DNA from: Flaccisagitta enflata
Lineage: Eukaryota > Chaetognatha > Sagittoidea > Aphragmophora
Direction: 5' to 3'
Assembly (NCBI GenBank): GCA_965153355.1
Contig: OZ231126.1
Span: 8,308,001 to 8,372,000 of the forward strand
Length of the DNA stretch: 64,000 nt
The notes beneath the pieces were generated by a model. It was not told the DNA's origin and searched no databases. It was given only the letters and a program-made list of their open reading frames with translations. The position numbers were made by a program, and so were the translations under genes. Positions 1 to 43,769 of this stretch are shown piece after piece; the stretch's first letter is position 1; each line of letters begins with the position of its first letter.

Positions 1-20
1 GATATACCTATTTTAAAATT

Positions 21-235
21 CTGATTCAAGATTTATATTCCTAGTAGTATTTCCAATCATTTGATAGGTCACACTATATAGTTTTATGAAAAAATAAGAT
101 TTTCATATTTTGAGCCACCGTTACTTTCTTTGTAACAGTAGCATAGAAAATGAAAATTTTATTTTTTGATAGATATATATAGTGCGACCTATCAAATGAT
201 TGGAAATTTCATCAGGAATATGAATCTTGAATCAG
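21..235. mobile_element. Foldback element
   Basis: Inverted arms 21-79 and 174-235 share CTGATTCAAGATT, AATCATTTGATAGGTC and their complements. The same family recurs around 16969-17140 (TTTGATAGGTCGACATATGG against GACCTATCAAGATC). Confidence 0.65.
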
Positions 236-543
236 ATATTCAAAACACTTCAATCCTAAAGTTTTATATTAAAAATTTTAAAAATTCAAAAGGTTTTAGT
301 CATTTTTGCAAAAATTTTCAAGGGAAATTTTTTTTTGAAAGGTCAACATCACATCTCCACTATAAATTGTACTTAAACCAGTCACTACCACCAGGGATTT
401 TTTTGAACTCATATCCAATTATGGCCCACTGTGTATTCCTTTTAGAGACTGGACTAATAGCCTATAGCCTATAGTTCACTACAGTCAACATTTCATCAAA
501 AGAAGTATGCTATTTATGTATTTTTCATTACCATTTCTTTGTC

Positions 544-741
544 AACAAGGCCAGATACACGGCTACCTTAGTCGCGTGCGGGTGGGCAGGGCCCGTATTT
601 GAGGTCACTTGATCATTTGGGTAGGAGCAGTGAGGTCAAAGACTGCAAAAAAAAAGTAAAGTGTGACAGACCAATGGATCGACGGATGGACGGACGGATG
701 GACAAAGCGGGGTGTAGATTCGCGTAGCACGCGACTAAAAA
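544..741 (-). mobile_element. Hairpin-ended repeat family copy
   Basis: Starts AACAAGGCCAGATACACGGC and ends with the hairpin CGCGTAGCACGCG then ACTAAAAA, with a GGACGGACGG tract between. Oriented with the hairpin at the right. Confidence 0.8.
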
Positions 742-1240
742 TCTTTAAACGGGTGTTATTTCTCTTAGCATATTTCTATATTACTACTTAACATTCATCG
801 ATGGTAGTTTAATGAATTATGAATCTTACATTGTTTTTGGATATTCATTGCTGTTCATTTCTGGAATTCTTTTCAAAATTTCTCTCCAGTGTCTGTAGTC
901 TTGACTTAAGGGTACGGATATCACCAAAATGATAAGTACCAGAGAGCGATTCATGAAGTATGGATATTCTGAAGAAAGTGTTATTCCCTATTGTTTTAAA
1001 AAAACTATTAAACTGCATGAATCTTGGTGTGGAGTCTCAAAATGGAAGCGCTCAGCATTTGTTCTATCATCAAGAGAATATGAGCATGCTTTCAGGTCAA
1101 ACTGACCTACCACCCATCAACCCAATGGGCTAGACGGCTAGTATCGATAAAAGTTGGATAACTAATTTTTCATCAATTTCGTCGAAACTTGGTGTGAAAT
1201 CATTACATAGAAAACATACGTACAACCAATCACCATTATA

Positions 1241-1362
1241 ATGAGCTGGATACACGGCAAACCAGTCGCGAACGGTTGGGCAGAAGCGGTAATGCAAAAA
1301 CCGCTCGCAATTCAAAAATGTTACCAACGGACGGACGGACCGACTATGCAAGGTATAGAGTC
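1241..1362 (-). mobile_element. Hairpin-ended repeat family copy, diverged
   Basis: GCTGGATACACGGCAAACC at the left and a truncated hairpin TAGAGTCGCG at the right, with GGACGGACGGACCGAC between. Confidence 0.6.
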
Positions 1363-1490
1363 GCGTATAAATATAACTTTGTTAATTTTCAATTTAGTTC
1401 CAACCTTGTATTAAGGACATAATGTTCTGTTGTCTTGGTCCGTCCGACGTTCAATCAGTTTTTCACTCCGTCCATCCGTCACACTTGAAC

Positions 1491-2100
1491 TTTTTAGTCG
1501 CGTGCTACGCGACTCTACACCCCGCTATGTCGGTCCGTCGGTCGGTTGGTCGGTTGGTCGGTCGGTCGGTCGGTCGGTCGGTCGGTTGGTCGGTCCTCTT
1601 TTTGGGCAGCGGCCCCGAAGGGGTCGGTGACCTATGCTTTCACACATATGGGGAATTTTCTCTTTCTTCTCCTCCTCCACCTCCTTCTTCTTCTTCTCCG
1701 CCCCCACTCAAATCCAAGTCTTGTTCATCAGTCCATCTTTCTGTCTACCCCCACCCACCGATCAGGCCTCTCAAGCCTGAAATATGTCCTCTCAGGCCTG
1801 ACATTTGCCCTCTCAGGCTGGAAATCTGCCCTCTCAGACCTGGAACATATCCTCTCAGGTCTGAAATATGCCCTCTTAAGCCTGAAATCTACTCTCTCAG
1901 GCTTTGATTCTTTCCTCCCAACCCTCTTCATTTCAGCTCTCTTGGGCCTGAAATCAGCCCTCAGGCCTCTAATAGACCCTCTTCTGACGTCAAACTGCCC
2001 TTTCAGGCTCCCAATCAGTCCTATCAGGCCTCAAACCAGCCCGCTCAAATCAGTTTTCTCAGGATAGACATCAGCCTTCAGGGAGCTCTCAGGCCATCAA
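1491..2100 (+). mobile_element. Hairpin-ended repeat family copy, long form
   Basis: Begins AGTCGCGTGCTACGCGACT, then CGGT repeats, the block GGGCAGCGGCCCCGAAGGGG with GGTGACCTATGC, and a minisatellite core of AGGCCTGAAAT-type units to about 2100. The usual GGCCTTGTT end was not found. Confidence 0.65.
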
Positions 2101-2446
2101 AGACCCTCAATTAGCCAATGTAAGCGCCTGGTCGATTGGATCATCCTGGAGGAACGAACGTAAGTCCCCCTTTGGAGCCACGGCTTTGCTTCCTCTCACT
2201 CCAATTCACAATCATGTAAAGTAGGGCAACGGATATCGCTGACCACATATGACGGCAAGTATTTGAAGACAACATTAAGCGTTTCAACCCATTTTTTATG
2301 TCGAATAATGATAATGCCATAATTTTTTTATAGGACAAATTGTGTCCAGAGACAGTTATATGCTGACCTAAAAAGGCCCTTTGAATCTGCACATCACACA
2401 AGAAAAGCAACAAAAAACAGGGTTTCAAGTGAATTCTATCTTATAT

Positions 2447-2617
2447 TTTTAGTCGGGGACTAGCGACTCTATAAGAGGCTTTGTCCGTCCGTCGGTCCAT
2501 CTGTCTGTTGGTCCATCTGTCGGTTCGTCACGCTCGAGTCGAAAAGTGGGAAAACACACATTTCCGCCCCTGCCCACCCATCTGTGACCAGTATTGGCCG
2601 TGTATCCAGCCTTGTTT
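2447..2617 (+). mobile_element. Hairpin-ended repeat family copy
   Basis: Hairpin AGTCGGGGACTAGCGACT, TATAAGAGGCTTTGTCCGTC, and the standard right end CCGTGTATCCAGCCTTGTTT. Confidence 0.8.
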
Positions 2618-2760
2618 ATTCATTTGTTGCTGATAAAATCATGAGACTCCCAAATGCAAACAAATTTTGCATTTACAAAAACATAGCCCTCTCTGTAATC
2701 CTTTTGGAAGCCGGCTATGTTCTTCATTTTTGTGATTTTTCATTTTCTATACTTCTTATT

Positions 2761-2888
2761 AGGGATGTGGAAGCGATTGACCGCTTCCATTTTGGAGGAT
2801 GGGATAGCTACTAGTATTTGAACTACAAAATGGAAGCGGAAGCGGAAGCGGTGGAAGCGGCACTAAAATCGACCGCTTCCACATCCCT
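2761..2888. mobile_element. 128 bp MITE with 10 bp target-site duplication
   Basis: Ends AGGGATGTGGAAGCG and its complement, flanked by ACTTCTTATT on both sides (2751-2760 and 2889-2898). The interior repeats GGAAGC. The duplication length fits Mutator-like elements best, but the superfamily is inference. Confidence 0.85.
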
Positions 2889-3768
2889 ACTTCTTATTGG
2901 TAAACAAATCTGAAATTTTGAAAAATTTCTGCTGATTATCTTTAGTTGGTATTTTGTCCCATTTGAGCACAAATTTTCCATTGAAATGTTTTTTTATGAT
3001 TTATTTCAGTGATTTGTTTTATGTAATTTTTTATTTCTACTCTCACAAGATTTCCTATTTGGACGTCTGTTGACATGATAAATGTTCTCTTCAGATGCTC
3101 GCCGTCGTATTGCCCTTGAGTGACAAGTTGTGAATTATCCACACAATCTTGGGTCAAATGCTGACCTCTCTGTTAACATATCGCATCTAATGTGCTAACC
3201 ATCAGGATAGTTTCTAACTAGCTAACGTGATTCCCCTTATAAACTGTGTGTATCAGGTTGAGAAATTAAGTGTGGATTCACTGTGGAACCATCGTGTAGA
3301 GGTAGAGAAGATGAAAGTAGGTTACACCATTTCAGACCGTAATTGGAAGAAAACGGCATGATTTCGATTAAAGATTCAGGCTAAGTTAATGATTTGGAAA
3401 AAGTCGAAGAATACCTTCGGCTTTTTTAGACCTGCGGAGAAATTTGGTTTTCCTTTTTTCTTATGAGCGGTTAGTAAGTTTTTTGGGCCAAATGGGATTA
3501 CGCTTGACATTATAGCTAAGAAAGAGCTGATTTTTCTCTTTCCGATGGCGCTAAGCAGAGTTTTGCGTAATAAATAGTTTAGGAGCTATGATTTTTTTCA
3601 TCTTTTTCTATTTTTTTGCATTTTTCATATTTTTTTCAAAGATCAATATTTTTCATTGATCTTAATTTTGGACCCTATATAGCATAAAAAAAAGTCAACA
3701 TGTTACGCATATTTACTCTTACTTGCTAGCTTGCATGCCCTGCTTAACCTGAAAAACCAGTAGCGCCC

Positions 3769-3770
<2 letters not shown>

Positions 3771-3848
<78 letters not shown>
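3771..3848. repeat. (CT)n microsatellite
   Basis: Pure CT dinucleotide run of about 78 bp. Confidence 0.97.
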
Positions 3849-3849
<1 letters not shown>

Positions 3850-3853
<4 letters not shown>

Positions 3854-4054
3854 TAGTCGCGTGCACGCGACTCTTCACCCCGCTTTATCCGTCCATCTAT
3901 CCGTCCATCGGTTGATCTGTCTGTCGGTCACACTTTTACTTTTTTTATCCATTTCATTCTTTAAAATCATTTTAGGTCATGTAAGGGTATACTTAGTCAT
4001 TCTAAGTCATTCTAAATGTATGTCTCGCACGCGACTTAGGAGTTGGCCTTGTTC
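3850..4054 (+). mobile_element. Hairpin-ended repeat family copy
   Basis: Perfect palindrome AGTCGCGTGCACGCGACT at its left end, next to a (CT)n tract; right end shortened to GCACGCGACTTAGGAGTTGG. Confidence 0.75.
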
Positions 4055-5536
4055 TCTCTCTCTCTTTTTCTCTTTCTCTGTTTCTATTTCTCTTTCTTTA
4101 TTTCTCTCCGCATTTATGACTTTTATCCAACGGCGATTTGCCGCCTCTATTGGTAATCTAACAAACAAGGTAAATTTTGGCCCTTGTAATTTTGCGTACT
4201 CTTTAAAAAAGATGGTAATAGCGTCATAAGCGTCAGTATGTCCCATCAGCTGCGGTATTACCATATGGGCTGCTGTATTAAACCCACCCAACTCATGCCC
4301 CTACCCCGGCCCTGTCCCCCCAAGTTCACTCTTACCAAGGCTCATCTCTGCGGCGAAGGCAGTTCAGTAAAGGCATGAAATCTTTGTGCGGTTTGAGCAT
4401 AAAAACTCTCCATCTAATTTATTGAAAATAATTTAACTTCTCCATATCTCAGTTCAATGGGTCATCAGAAGAAAAAAAGGATTAATTCTAATAAATTCCA
4501 AGAACATGAGAACCAGAGAAAAGATTTTACACAACAGCCACAAACAGAATAGATAATATAAAAACGAAGAAAGAGGATTAACAAAATCAACGAGTTTATT
4601 AATTAATTAGCACCAGTTTCTCATTATTGGGTCTCACTACTTAATTTGTAATCGAGCTAAGTAGGTAAGCCATAGTTTTTTTTTTTGTTTAATGTTTTTT
4701 TTCAAGGTTTTTGATGGCATTGGAAGTTCTATTTACGTCACATTTTTATACATAAAAGTGATAATGCACCTAAATATCAACAAAAATGGAGAGACGGCAG
4801 TATGATAATGAGGAATATCATCAATCCCCCACTATCATCACCACCGCCATCGGCGAAATATAGAGCATATGAAGAAGGATGACACAGGGTATTTATGTAT
4901 GAGACTTATGCGCGCGAGAGAGAAAAAAAAACAAACAAAAAATGAATCAATGAATGTACATGGATGAAATTTATTTGGATGTGTTTGTTGTAAATTCAGT
5001 TTTAAATCATACAAATTGGTAGAGAAAAATACACAGAGCGAAAATTGTCAAAGGGTCATCAAATCTAATTTTTTGACTGGTTGTTGTTTTTGTGACATTA
5101 ACGCACGAGAAAACAAAGTCACATTTTCTCTTTATCTTTTTTTTTTAAAGACGGTCACGGTAGAAACGTTTGAATTTACGCCGTCAGACCATCTGCCGGC
5201 GCAAAAAAAAACCAAACGCATACGCGAAACGTGAATGCAAAAAAGAAAAAAAAAAGGTTAATGTGACTTTGTTAATCAGAAAATCGTCTTTCGGCTGACA
5301 CGAAGATGGAATTTTAGATGGAATTGAACGCGTTTTAGCCGGCAGACAAAATCCCGAATCACCACTTTTGATAAAATGCAATTGGAGGTGTAAATCATGG
5401 AAGTAATTTCATTATTATGCAAATTCATTTAGAGAATATGTTATATCATTTTGATGTTGTTTTTTTATATATGTAATTTGTTCTTTTTTTTTCAGAAAAC
5501 GTGAACCCAAGTGGATATAAATGCGACATGTGAACA

Positions 5537-5539
<3 letters not shown>

Positions 5540-5624
<85 letters not shown>
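5540..5624. repeat. (GA)n microsatellite
   Basis: Pure GA dinucleotide run of about 85 bp. Confidence 0.97.
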
Positions 5625-5629
<5 letters not shown>

Positions 5630-6963
5630 ACTACTACAACGCGGTTTATATACATATGCGTAGATCGTAAGAGTGTAAGGCATCATGACTTCCTTCCAAA
5701 ATTTAGAATTGGCAGTGATAAATATCGGACGCAAAAATGAAAGGTAAAGTAATAATTAACAAAACGTCACATGTGCTTGTACTGGTATGAGACGTTTTTT
5801 GGCAGTGTAGTTCATTGAGTGTGTGTGCGTTTGCGTGAGTGTATATGTGTGTACAGTAGATAAAATTTGAAGTTACTTTTTTGTGTCTGATTTTTTTTTT
5901 TGAGGTCATTATGAGGGTAGAATTTTGAAAAAGGAAGACATGAGGCGTTTTTTTTTAAGTTTCTTTTTATATAGACCGCTTTTCTAAAAAAAAAAACAAC
6001 AAAAAAAAATCCACAAGAAAAAACAGAAAATACAATTTTGACAAGAAGGGACTAAAAAAAATCAAACACTTAGCAGAGAGACATTAAAGAAATCATTCAT
6101 ATGTCATTGAGATGATTGACCGAGCTGTTGTAGACACAATCTTTGCGCGTAGAAGTTTCTAACAAAAAAAAATCATTATCTGAAAACTCACAAAAGGGGA
6201 AAAAAAAAGAAAAAGAGGAAGAAGACTGGCACTGGCGGGACAGGAAGACATGAAAACCCAGTCCAGAATGTAAAAAAAAAATCACCGCGAAAAAAAAATT
6301 GACAAAAAATAAAAACTGAATGAATGTGAGACTGAAAGAAAAAAAATGGGCGCCAAAGCCAAAACAGCGGAAGAAAAAGCACGAAATGACTCTGCCGAAT
6401 TTAAAATATCAAATCAAATATTTAAACGCCGAGTCAAAAAGACTAAAAGAAGTATTATACAATCATCAAAAAAAATAAGTTGAAACACAACACTTTTTTT
6501 TTTTTTGAAAAACAACACTTCTTAGAACTTTTCCTTCTCTTAGACTCAACGGCGGCAAAAATAAGATGAGGGAAAGTGAAAAAAAAGAAAGGCGAGTAAT
6601 GTTTTATTAAAAAAAACGAGGAAAAACAACACAACAATTTGCAATGAATAGTTTGTATATATACCCCTTTTAGATGAAGTTCACTTTTTTAAATCTGCGT
6701 CTTAAAAACATTTACCCTTTTTTTAAATGATAGCATTTCTAGTTTTTCCTCCCTCAAACTTCCGCTGTTAGACTCTAAAAGGGCCTCAATTTCATTTTCT
6801 CCTACAGAAAATGTAAGAAAACAAAATCAGCCAAAACATCTTTCAGTGTTTTTTTTTTATTTTGAACATTTTTTTTTTCAAATTATCATGTAATTTTTTT
6901 TTTCAAAGACTGCGATCAGTTTCTGTTGTCCCTCTATGCCAAGATGAAAGAAAACGAAGGAGC

Positions 6964-6965
<2 letters not shown>

Positions 6966-7056
<91 letters not shown>
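6966..7056. repeat. (GA)n microsatellite
   Basis: Pure GA dinucleotide run of about 90 bp. Confidence 0.97.
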
Positions 7057-7057
<1 letters not shown>

Positions 7058-7802
7058 ATTCATAAACCCTCGGGGTAGTGGATGGCATGGGCCCTTCGGG
7101 TGACTGGTACGCAAGCGCGTGGTCTTCATAGAAGATATCACAAATTTATCCCCTCGATCAGTGAGCACTTTTTCATGAATCAGTCTCTCCCTATTCACTC
7201 GTTCTATCTCAAAGAAAAGAATGTTTTAACAGAAATAGTTATCAAGATATATGAAAAGAATAAACGAAAACGAAATTAGGATCACAGGTAGTATGACGTT
7301 ATTTGATTAAAACAAGTTCAAATTATGCAAATTAAGGACATGTAGATTCGCGTCGACCCGGCAAAGGAGACCGATAGCGACCTCAAGCGAGAAGAGAAGA
7401 GAAGATCAATTGTTTCTTTGTTTTTGTTTTGTTTTTTTTTGGGGATGAATGATTTAAATAATATTCAATAATATTGCACGAGAGAGAAAAGACATATTTA
7501 TCAAACGATTTTTTAAGGCATCATATTTGGACTAAGAGTTTGTTTGTTCGGTTGTTTTTTTTTTGTTTGGTTTTTGCGTTGAATGGAAGTTAGAACCAAG
7601 TTTTTTTGTTCTCTTGCTTATATAAGCCACGTCCGTAAAAGACGAGTTCATTCTCCGGAAGGTAGGATAGGTCGGGCCGTATGACATTCCAGGATCATCC
7701 AGGATTGAGAGACAGGAAGAAAGAGAGGTGGAAAAAAGAGAGGAGGGAAAATAAAAAGAGTCAAAAGAAAAGCAGAAGAAGAAGAAGAAGTAAAAAATGA
7801 AG

Positions 7803-7808
7803 TTTATT
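7803..7808 (-). terminator. Candidate polyadenylation signal of gene A
   Basis: AATAAA on the minus strand about 100 nt after the stop codon. No transcript evidence; the hexamer is common in AT-rich DNA. Confidence 0.35.
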
Positions 7809-7909
7809 TTCTTATATATATGAGAGGGAGGGAGGAGGAGGGGGGAAAGCTGGAAGAAGGGAGGGGTTGTGTTTTTTTGTGTGTTGTGTTTTGGGGGTGT
7901 TTGTGTAGA

Positions 7910-37809
<29,900 letters not shown>

Positions 37810-37878
37810 GATGCGCGGAGGAGTGATCGCTGATGGCACTAAGAGTCACAGTCAGCAGCACTCCCGCTCTGAGAGTGT

Positions 37879-37884
37879 TTTAAA
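37879..37884 (-). promoter_or_regulatory. Candidate TATA-like box of gene A
   Basis: TTTAAA on the minus strand, 70 nt upstream of the gene A start codon, in a sequence otherwise without A/T runs. It would place transcription start about 40 nt before the ATG. Inference from spacing only. Confidence 0.35.
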
Positions 37885-38176
37885 CCCTTCTTCTCGCTCT
37901 CACGCTCTCACTGCAACAAATGAAACAAATGAAAACACACACAATTTTGATGTACAAGAGAAATTAGGCGAGTTTCATGTTTTGAAGGATCCCCTTTCTC
38001 GTTTTTTCTTATTCTCGTTTCCATTTTTGTCGCAATTTATTTTTTCATCTTCTTCTTTTTTGGAATCATCGCTTTACCCATCCAATCTTTTCTATTTTCT
38101 CTTTTCTGATGTCACGATAACAACATAATTGAATCATAGACTTAAAGGACCATTGAGGCCAAGACGATGATGAGCA

Positions 38177-38409
38177 TACTATCTTGCTAATAAGTATATC
38201 AACACCTGAAAAGAAGTCTTAACTTTGGAATGGTGGTACTCTTAAACGAATAAAGTTACAATTACCAGATTGGTCGCAATTTAAGGACTTAAAACAAATA
38301 TTCAAAATGAGACCAATCTGGTAATTATAGCTTTGATTGTTTAGAAGCAACACTCTTCCAAAGTTAATGCTTCTTTTGAGATGGTGATATATTTATTAGT
38401 AAGATAGTA
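38177..38409. mobile_element. Foldback MITE upstream of gene A
   Basis: Arms TACTATCTTGCTAATAAGTA and its inverse at 38387-38409, plus AACTTTGGAA and ACCAGATTGGTC mirrored inside. Lies about 370 bp upstream of the gene A start codon. Confidence 0.75.
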
Positions 38410-38439
38410 GTACAGACGCTATCTCGCGCGCAAACACAC

Positions 38440-40450
<2,011 letters not shown>

Positions 40451-40459
40451 GAGCGTCGA

Positions 40460-42500
40460 CTTTGACGAGCCGCTTGGGTGGGTGAGGATGGGGAAGAGGG
40501 GAGGAAGGGGTTTTCAAATATGGTGGGGTTGAGACATAACTCGATTTGAAAGTAGAGGATATAACGTCTGTCGCGTGAACCTATTTACCGTCAAAACTAG
40601 ATTTGGTCGTAGAATACCTAACTTCAAGACAAAGATATATATCAGTATGTCCATTGCTCTATAGGTCTATTGGTCGTTCTATACTTAGGCAGAGGTGCCG
40701 ATTCAGCTCAGTTGCCGAATAACATGAAAAACTCAACATTTAGGCTACCGCGCTTTTTGTATACGCACATAGGCGCAGTAAGAAAAACGTCTTCGTAGGC
40801 TTTAAGAGACCCCATCTGGGGCGACAGCTACATTGAGGCGGCATACTGAGAAAAGCCGCACCGGGCAATCGGCCTAGAGAGTGGTGACTCCCCGCGGTCC
40901 CAGTCACGCTGCGCAAAGAAGAGGGAGTTGCACATAACGGAAACATGCAAGAATCATTTCCGCCATGATGAGGATACTTTTTTTTTTAATTTTGTCCCTT
41001 CGAACAAAACGACTTTATTGGTCAGTAAAACGATTCTAGATGGGAAAGATTCGTAGTTGCTTGCTGCGTTGTTTTGTTTCCTAGTCATCGGGCTTCTTTT
41101 TGTCATAAGAGTCAATAAAATACTCAGACGCTGAGAAAGATTCTTTTCTTGCTAGAAAAACGTGTATGAAACATAAAACTGCAATATGCAAATGAGGATA
41201 TAATCTTTAATCGGCCATGAATTTTTTCGAGAAACATGGCATCACCTGCAGAAGGGCTGCCGCGGATTTTGTCAAATTCGCACAGCAGCAGAAAGCTTGG
41301 AGAGCTAGCGTAGGCGAAATCGAGAATCTGGTATCCTGGTCTACACTCGAGAATTGAGAACCGATATTGCTAAAACAAGTGACGCGGGGTCACAATAACG
41401 TTCAAGGTTCCTCTTTCTTCCAGTTCTTTCTATCCTTCCTCTTTATCGCATCATTAAGCCCCTTGGCTGGCCGCACCTGCCGCACTGTGGCTCCTGACTG
41501 CCGCGTAGCAATGCTACCATGCTACACTGAATCGGCCGAATCGGCCCCTCTTTCTACTGTAGGGAAAATAAGCTAAACTTATGTTTTGGGCATTAGTCTT
41601 GTATCCAATCCCGTTTACTACGCCTCCCCCCTCAGCGTATGACATTCAAAACATTACCTTCAGGTAGCGACCAACCTAGAACCGGCAGTAGCTAGTAGCA
41701 CAGGTTTTGAAATTGACCACTATCACTATCGGTGGTTCAGTAACTAGCTAAAATAGTTGAATTGCTACTGATCGATTTTTTTCTGGCCTTGGATTGCAAA
41801 ACGCGGAATAAATTTGAACGGTTTGGAAATTAATGGATGAAGCGAATTAAAAATCATGTGTTGCTTGTTTTTCGTTAGCACTCTTATCATCCATCATCTT
41901 TTAGCACTGTCACCATGACTGTAGGGGACTATCAGGATTTGCCACGTCCACTTAGCCCATTTCAAGGCCGAGTCAGGACCAAAAAAAAACAAAAACAAAA
42001 ACAAAAAAAAGTTTTCTCACCTTTTGCATCATTCATGAATGATATTTTTTCATCTAAAGGTTCTTTTTGTAATATTTTTAACAAACACAGGTGAATTTTT
42101 CTCATCCTAGGCAGTTTTTCAGTTTCTAATTTTTTCAACCTTAAATCACTGTTAATTCAAGACCGACTTGCATTTTAAAATCGACTTTTACCACGTCCGT
42201 AATATGTGCCCCGACAAATTTAGTGTTCCAACAGTAACGAATGGTTTTTACGACGATTACTTTCATTTTATAATCAATACTCTTATGATATTTTTCCCCA
42301 AGCAACTGATCAGTTTCTTGTGAAAAGTTTGGCTCAAGATTTTTGTAAATTACTTTTTGTTACACGTTTAATAGAAGAGAAATTTTTAAATCCTTTTCCC
42401 GGCATTCAATTTTTCCTTATTTCTCTTTCCTGCCTATCTATGTCTCTCCCTCTCATAAAAAAAATCAATATCAGGCTACAAGAAAATCATGCCTAAAATC
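40460..42500. other. Unexplained intergenic sequence
   Basis: Moderately complex DNA with no exon or repeat I recognise. A short hydrophobic frame at 41367-41576 lacks a donor in the right phase for gene B's missing first exon. Confidence 0.5.
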
Positions 42501-42505
42501 AACTG

Positions 42506-42605
42506 CAGTTACACCCCACTGTGATGGACCCAAGAGTAACGGAAATCTGACAAATAAAATTTATAAATCTCCTGGAATCCGTTATTACGGGGCCAGGTTT
42601 AACTG
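42506..42605. mobile_element. Diverged pogo/Tigger-type MITE copy
   Basis: Ends CAGTTACACC and CAGTTAAACC in inverse with CCGTTATTACGG inside, similar to the neighbouring copy at 42650. The flanking dinucleotide is TG rather than TA. Confidence 0.6.
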
Positions 42606-42649
42606 TGTCTCAAACTTTTAACCAACCCTCTCAAGCCTCAAATTAACTA

Positions 42650-42824
42650 CAGTTGAACCTCGCTCCAACGGACCCGCTTTTAACGGAATTCCACCTATAA
42701 CAGATACTAACTTTTAATCTCTTCACCTAATTTTTTTTATTTTCTTTATTGGCTATAATAAAATTCCATCTATAACAAATAAAATTTTCTATCCCCTGAA
42801 ATCCGTTAGAGCGGAGTTCAACTG
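42650..42824. mobile_element. pogo/Tigger-type MITE
   Basis: Ends CAGTTGAACCTCGCTCCAAC and the near-inverse CAGTTGAACTCCGCTCTAAC, flanked by TA on each side. Matches the pogo/Tigger terminal pattern of the Tc1/mariner superfamily. Confidence 0.8.
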
Positions 42825-43461
42825 TATCTCATACCTTACATGAACCCTCTCAGACCTCATGTCAGCCCGGTTAGCTTCTCCACGGACACCGATTTGCAAA
42901 CCTGACAAAATCTAAACTATCAAAACTCCAGAAGCAAAATCAACGGTTGTAAACAATAGCTTTATTGAATCATGGTATCGGTTATTTGGATAATTCACAC
43001 GACAGAAAGAAATTTGTAAGAAAGTTTTGTTTAATAAATTTCCGGAAATGTGGAAAACAATGAAATACAGAAAATCATAACAATTTTTAATAAAATCAAT
43101 CCAATGACTGGTCGAGCTTTTGAAAAGTGCCACGAATCGGAGATAAAGCTACGGCACTAAAAACGCTCAAAAATACAATTCTTGATTAATATCAAAGCGG
43201 AAAGTCCAACAAGAGAATGAGACAAGACAACGTACCGCAGCAAGCTGTCTAATGACCAGCTGTCCAACGGCCAGAGTAAGAATTAACTGAGCTGAAAAAT
43301 GCATTTACCGACAAAAAATCGGAATACAGGATTTATCGAGGCGTGTTTGTTCTTTCGACCCCAACCCCTTCAACACTGCACGTCGCAAAACCCTACAAGG
43401 CGGAAACGATAACGAAAGGACGTACATATAGAAATCGCAATAATCAAATATTCATCACAGC

Positions 43462-43753
43462 CAGGGGCGTATGGGAGCCAAAGTTTTAGGGGTAGCCACC
43501 CCCAGTTTGTGTCCCAACAAATTTTATAAACTGATGAAAACTATTTGCCTAATTTTTATGTATCTTCAAAAAAAATATTAATTAATATATATTTGAATTA
43601 AAACAATGAAAAAAACATTGCTCTTTCTTTTTTTTTCTTTTTATTTCTCTTTTTCTCTCTCTTTCTTTTTTTCTCTTTTTCTCTTTCTTTATATTTTATG
43701 TCCCAACAGGGGTAGCCATGGCTACCCCGGCGACCCCTTCTAATACGCCCCTG
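43462..43753. mobile_element. hAT-type MITE
   Basis: Inverted ends CAGGGGCGTAT, subterminal GGGGTAGCC blocks, and an 8 bp duplication ATCACAGC on both sides (43454-43461 and 43754-43761). Ends and duplication length are the hAT signature. It has no coding capacity. Confidence 0.88.
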
Positions 43754-43769
43754 ATCACAGCTAATTTAA

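Larger units (their letters stand above)
4055..7800. other. Region without recognisable genes
   Basis: AT-rich sequence with two GA microsatellites and many short A or T runs. I see no coding exon on either strand. It is downstream of gene A. Confidence 0.6.
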
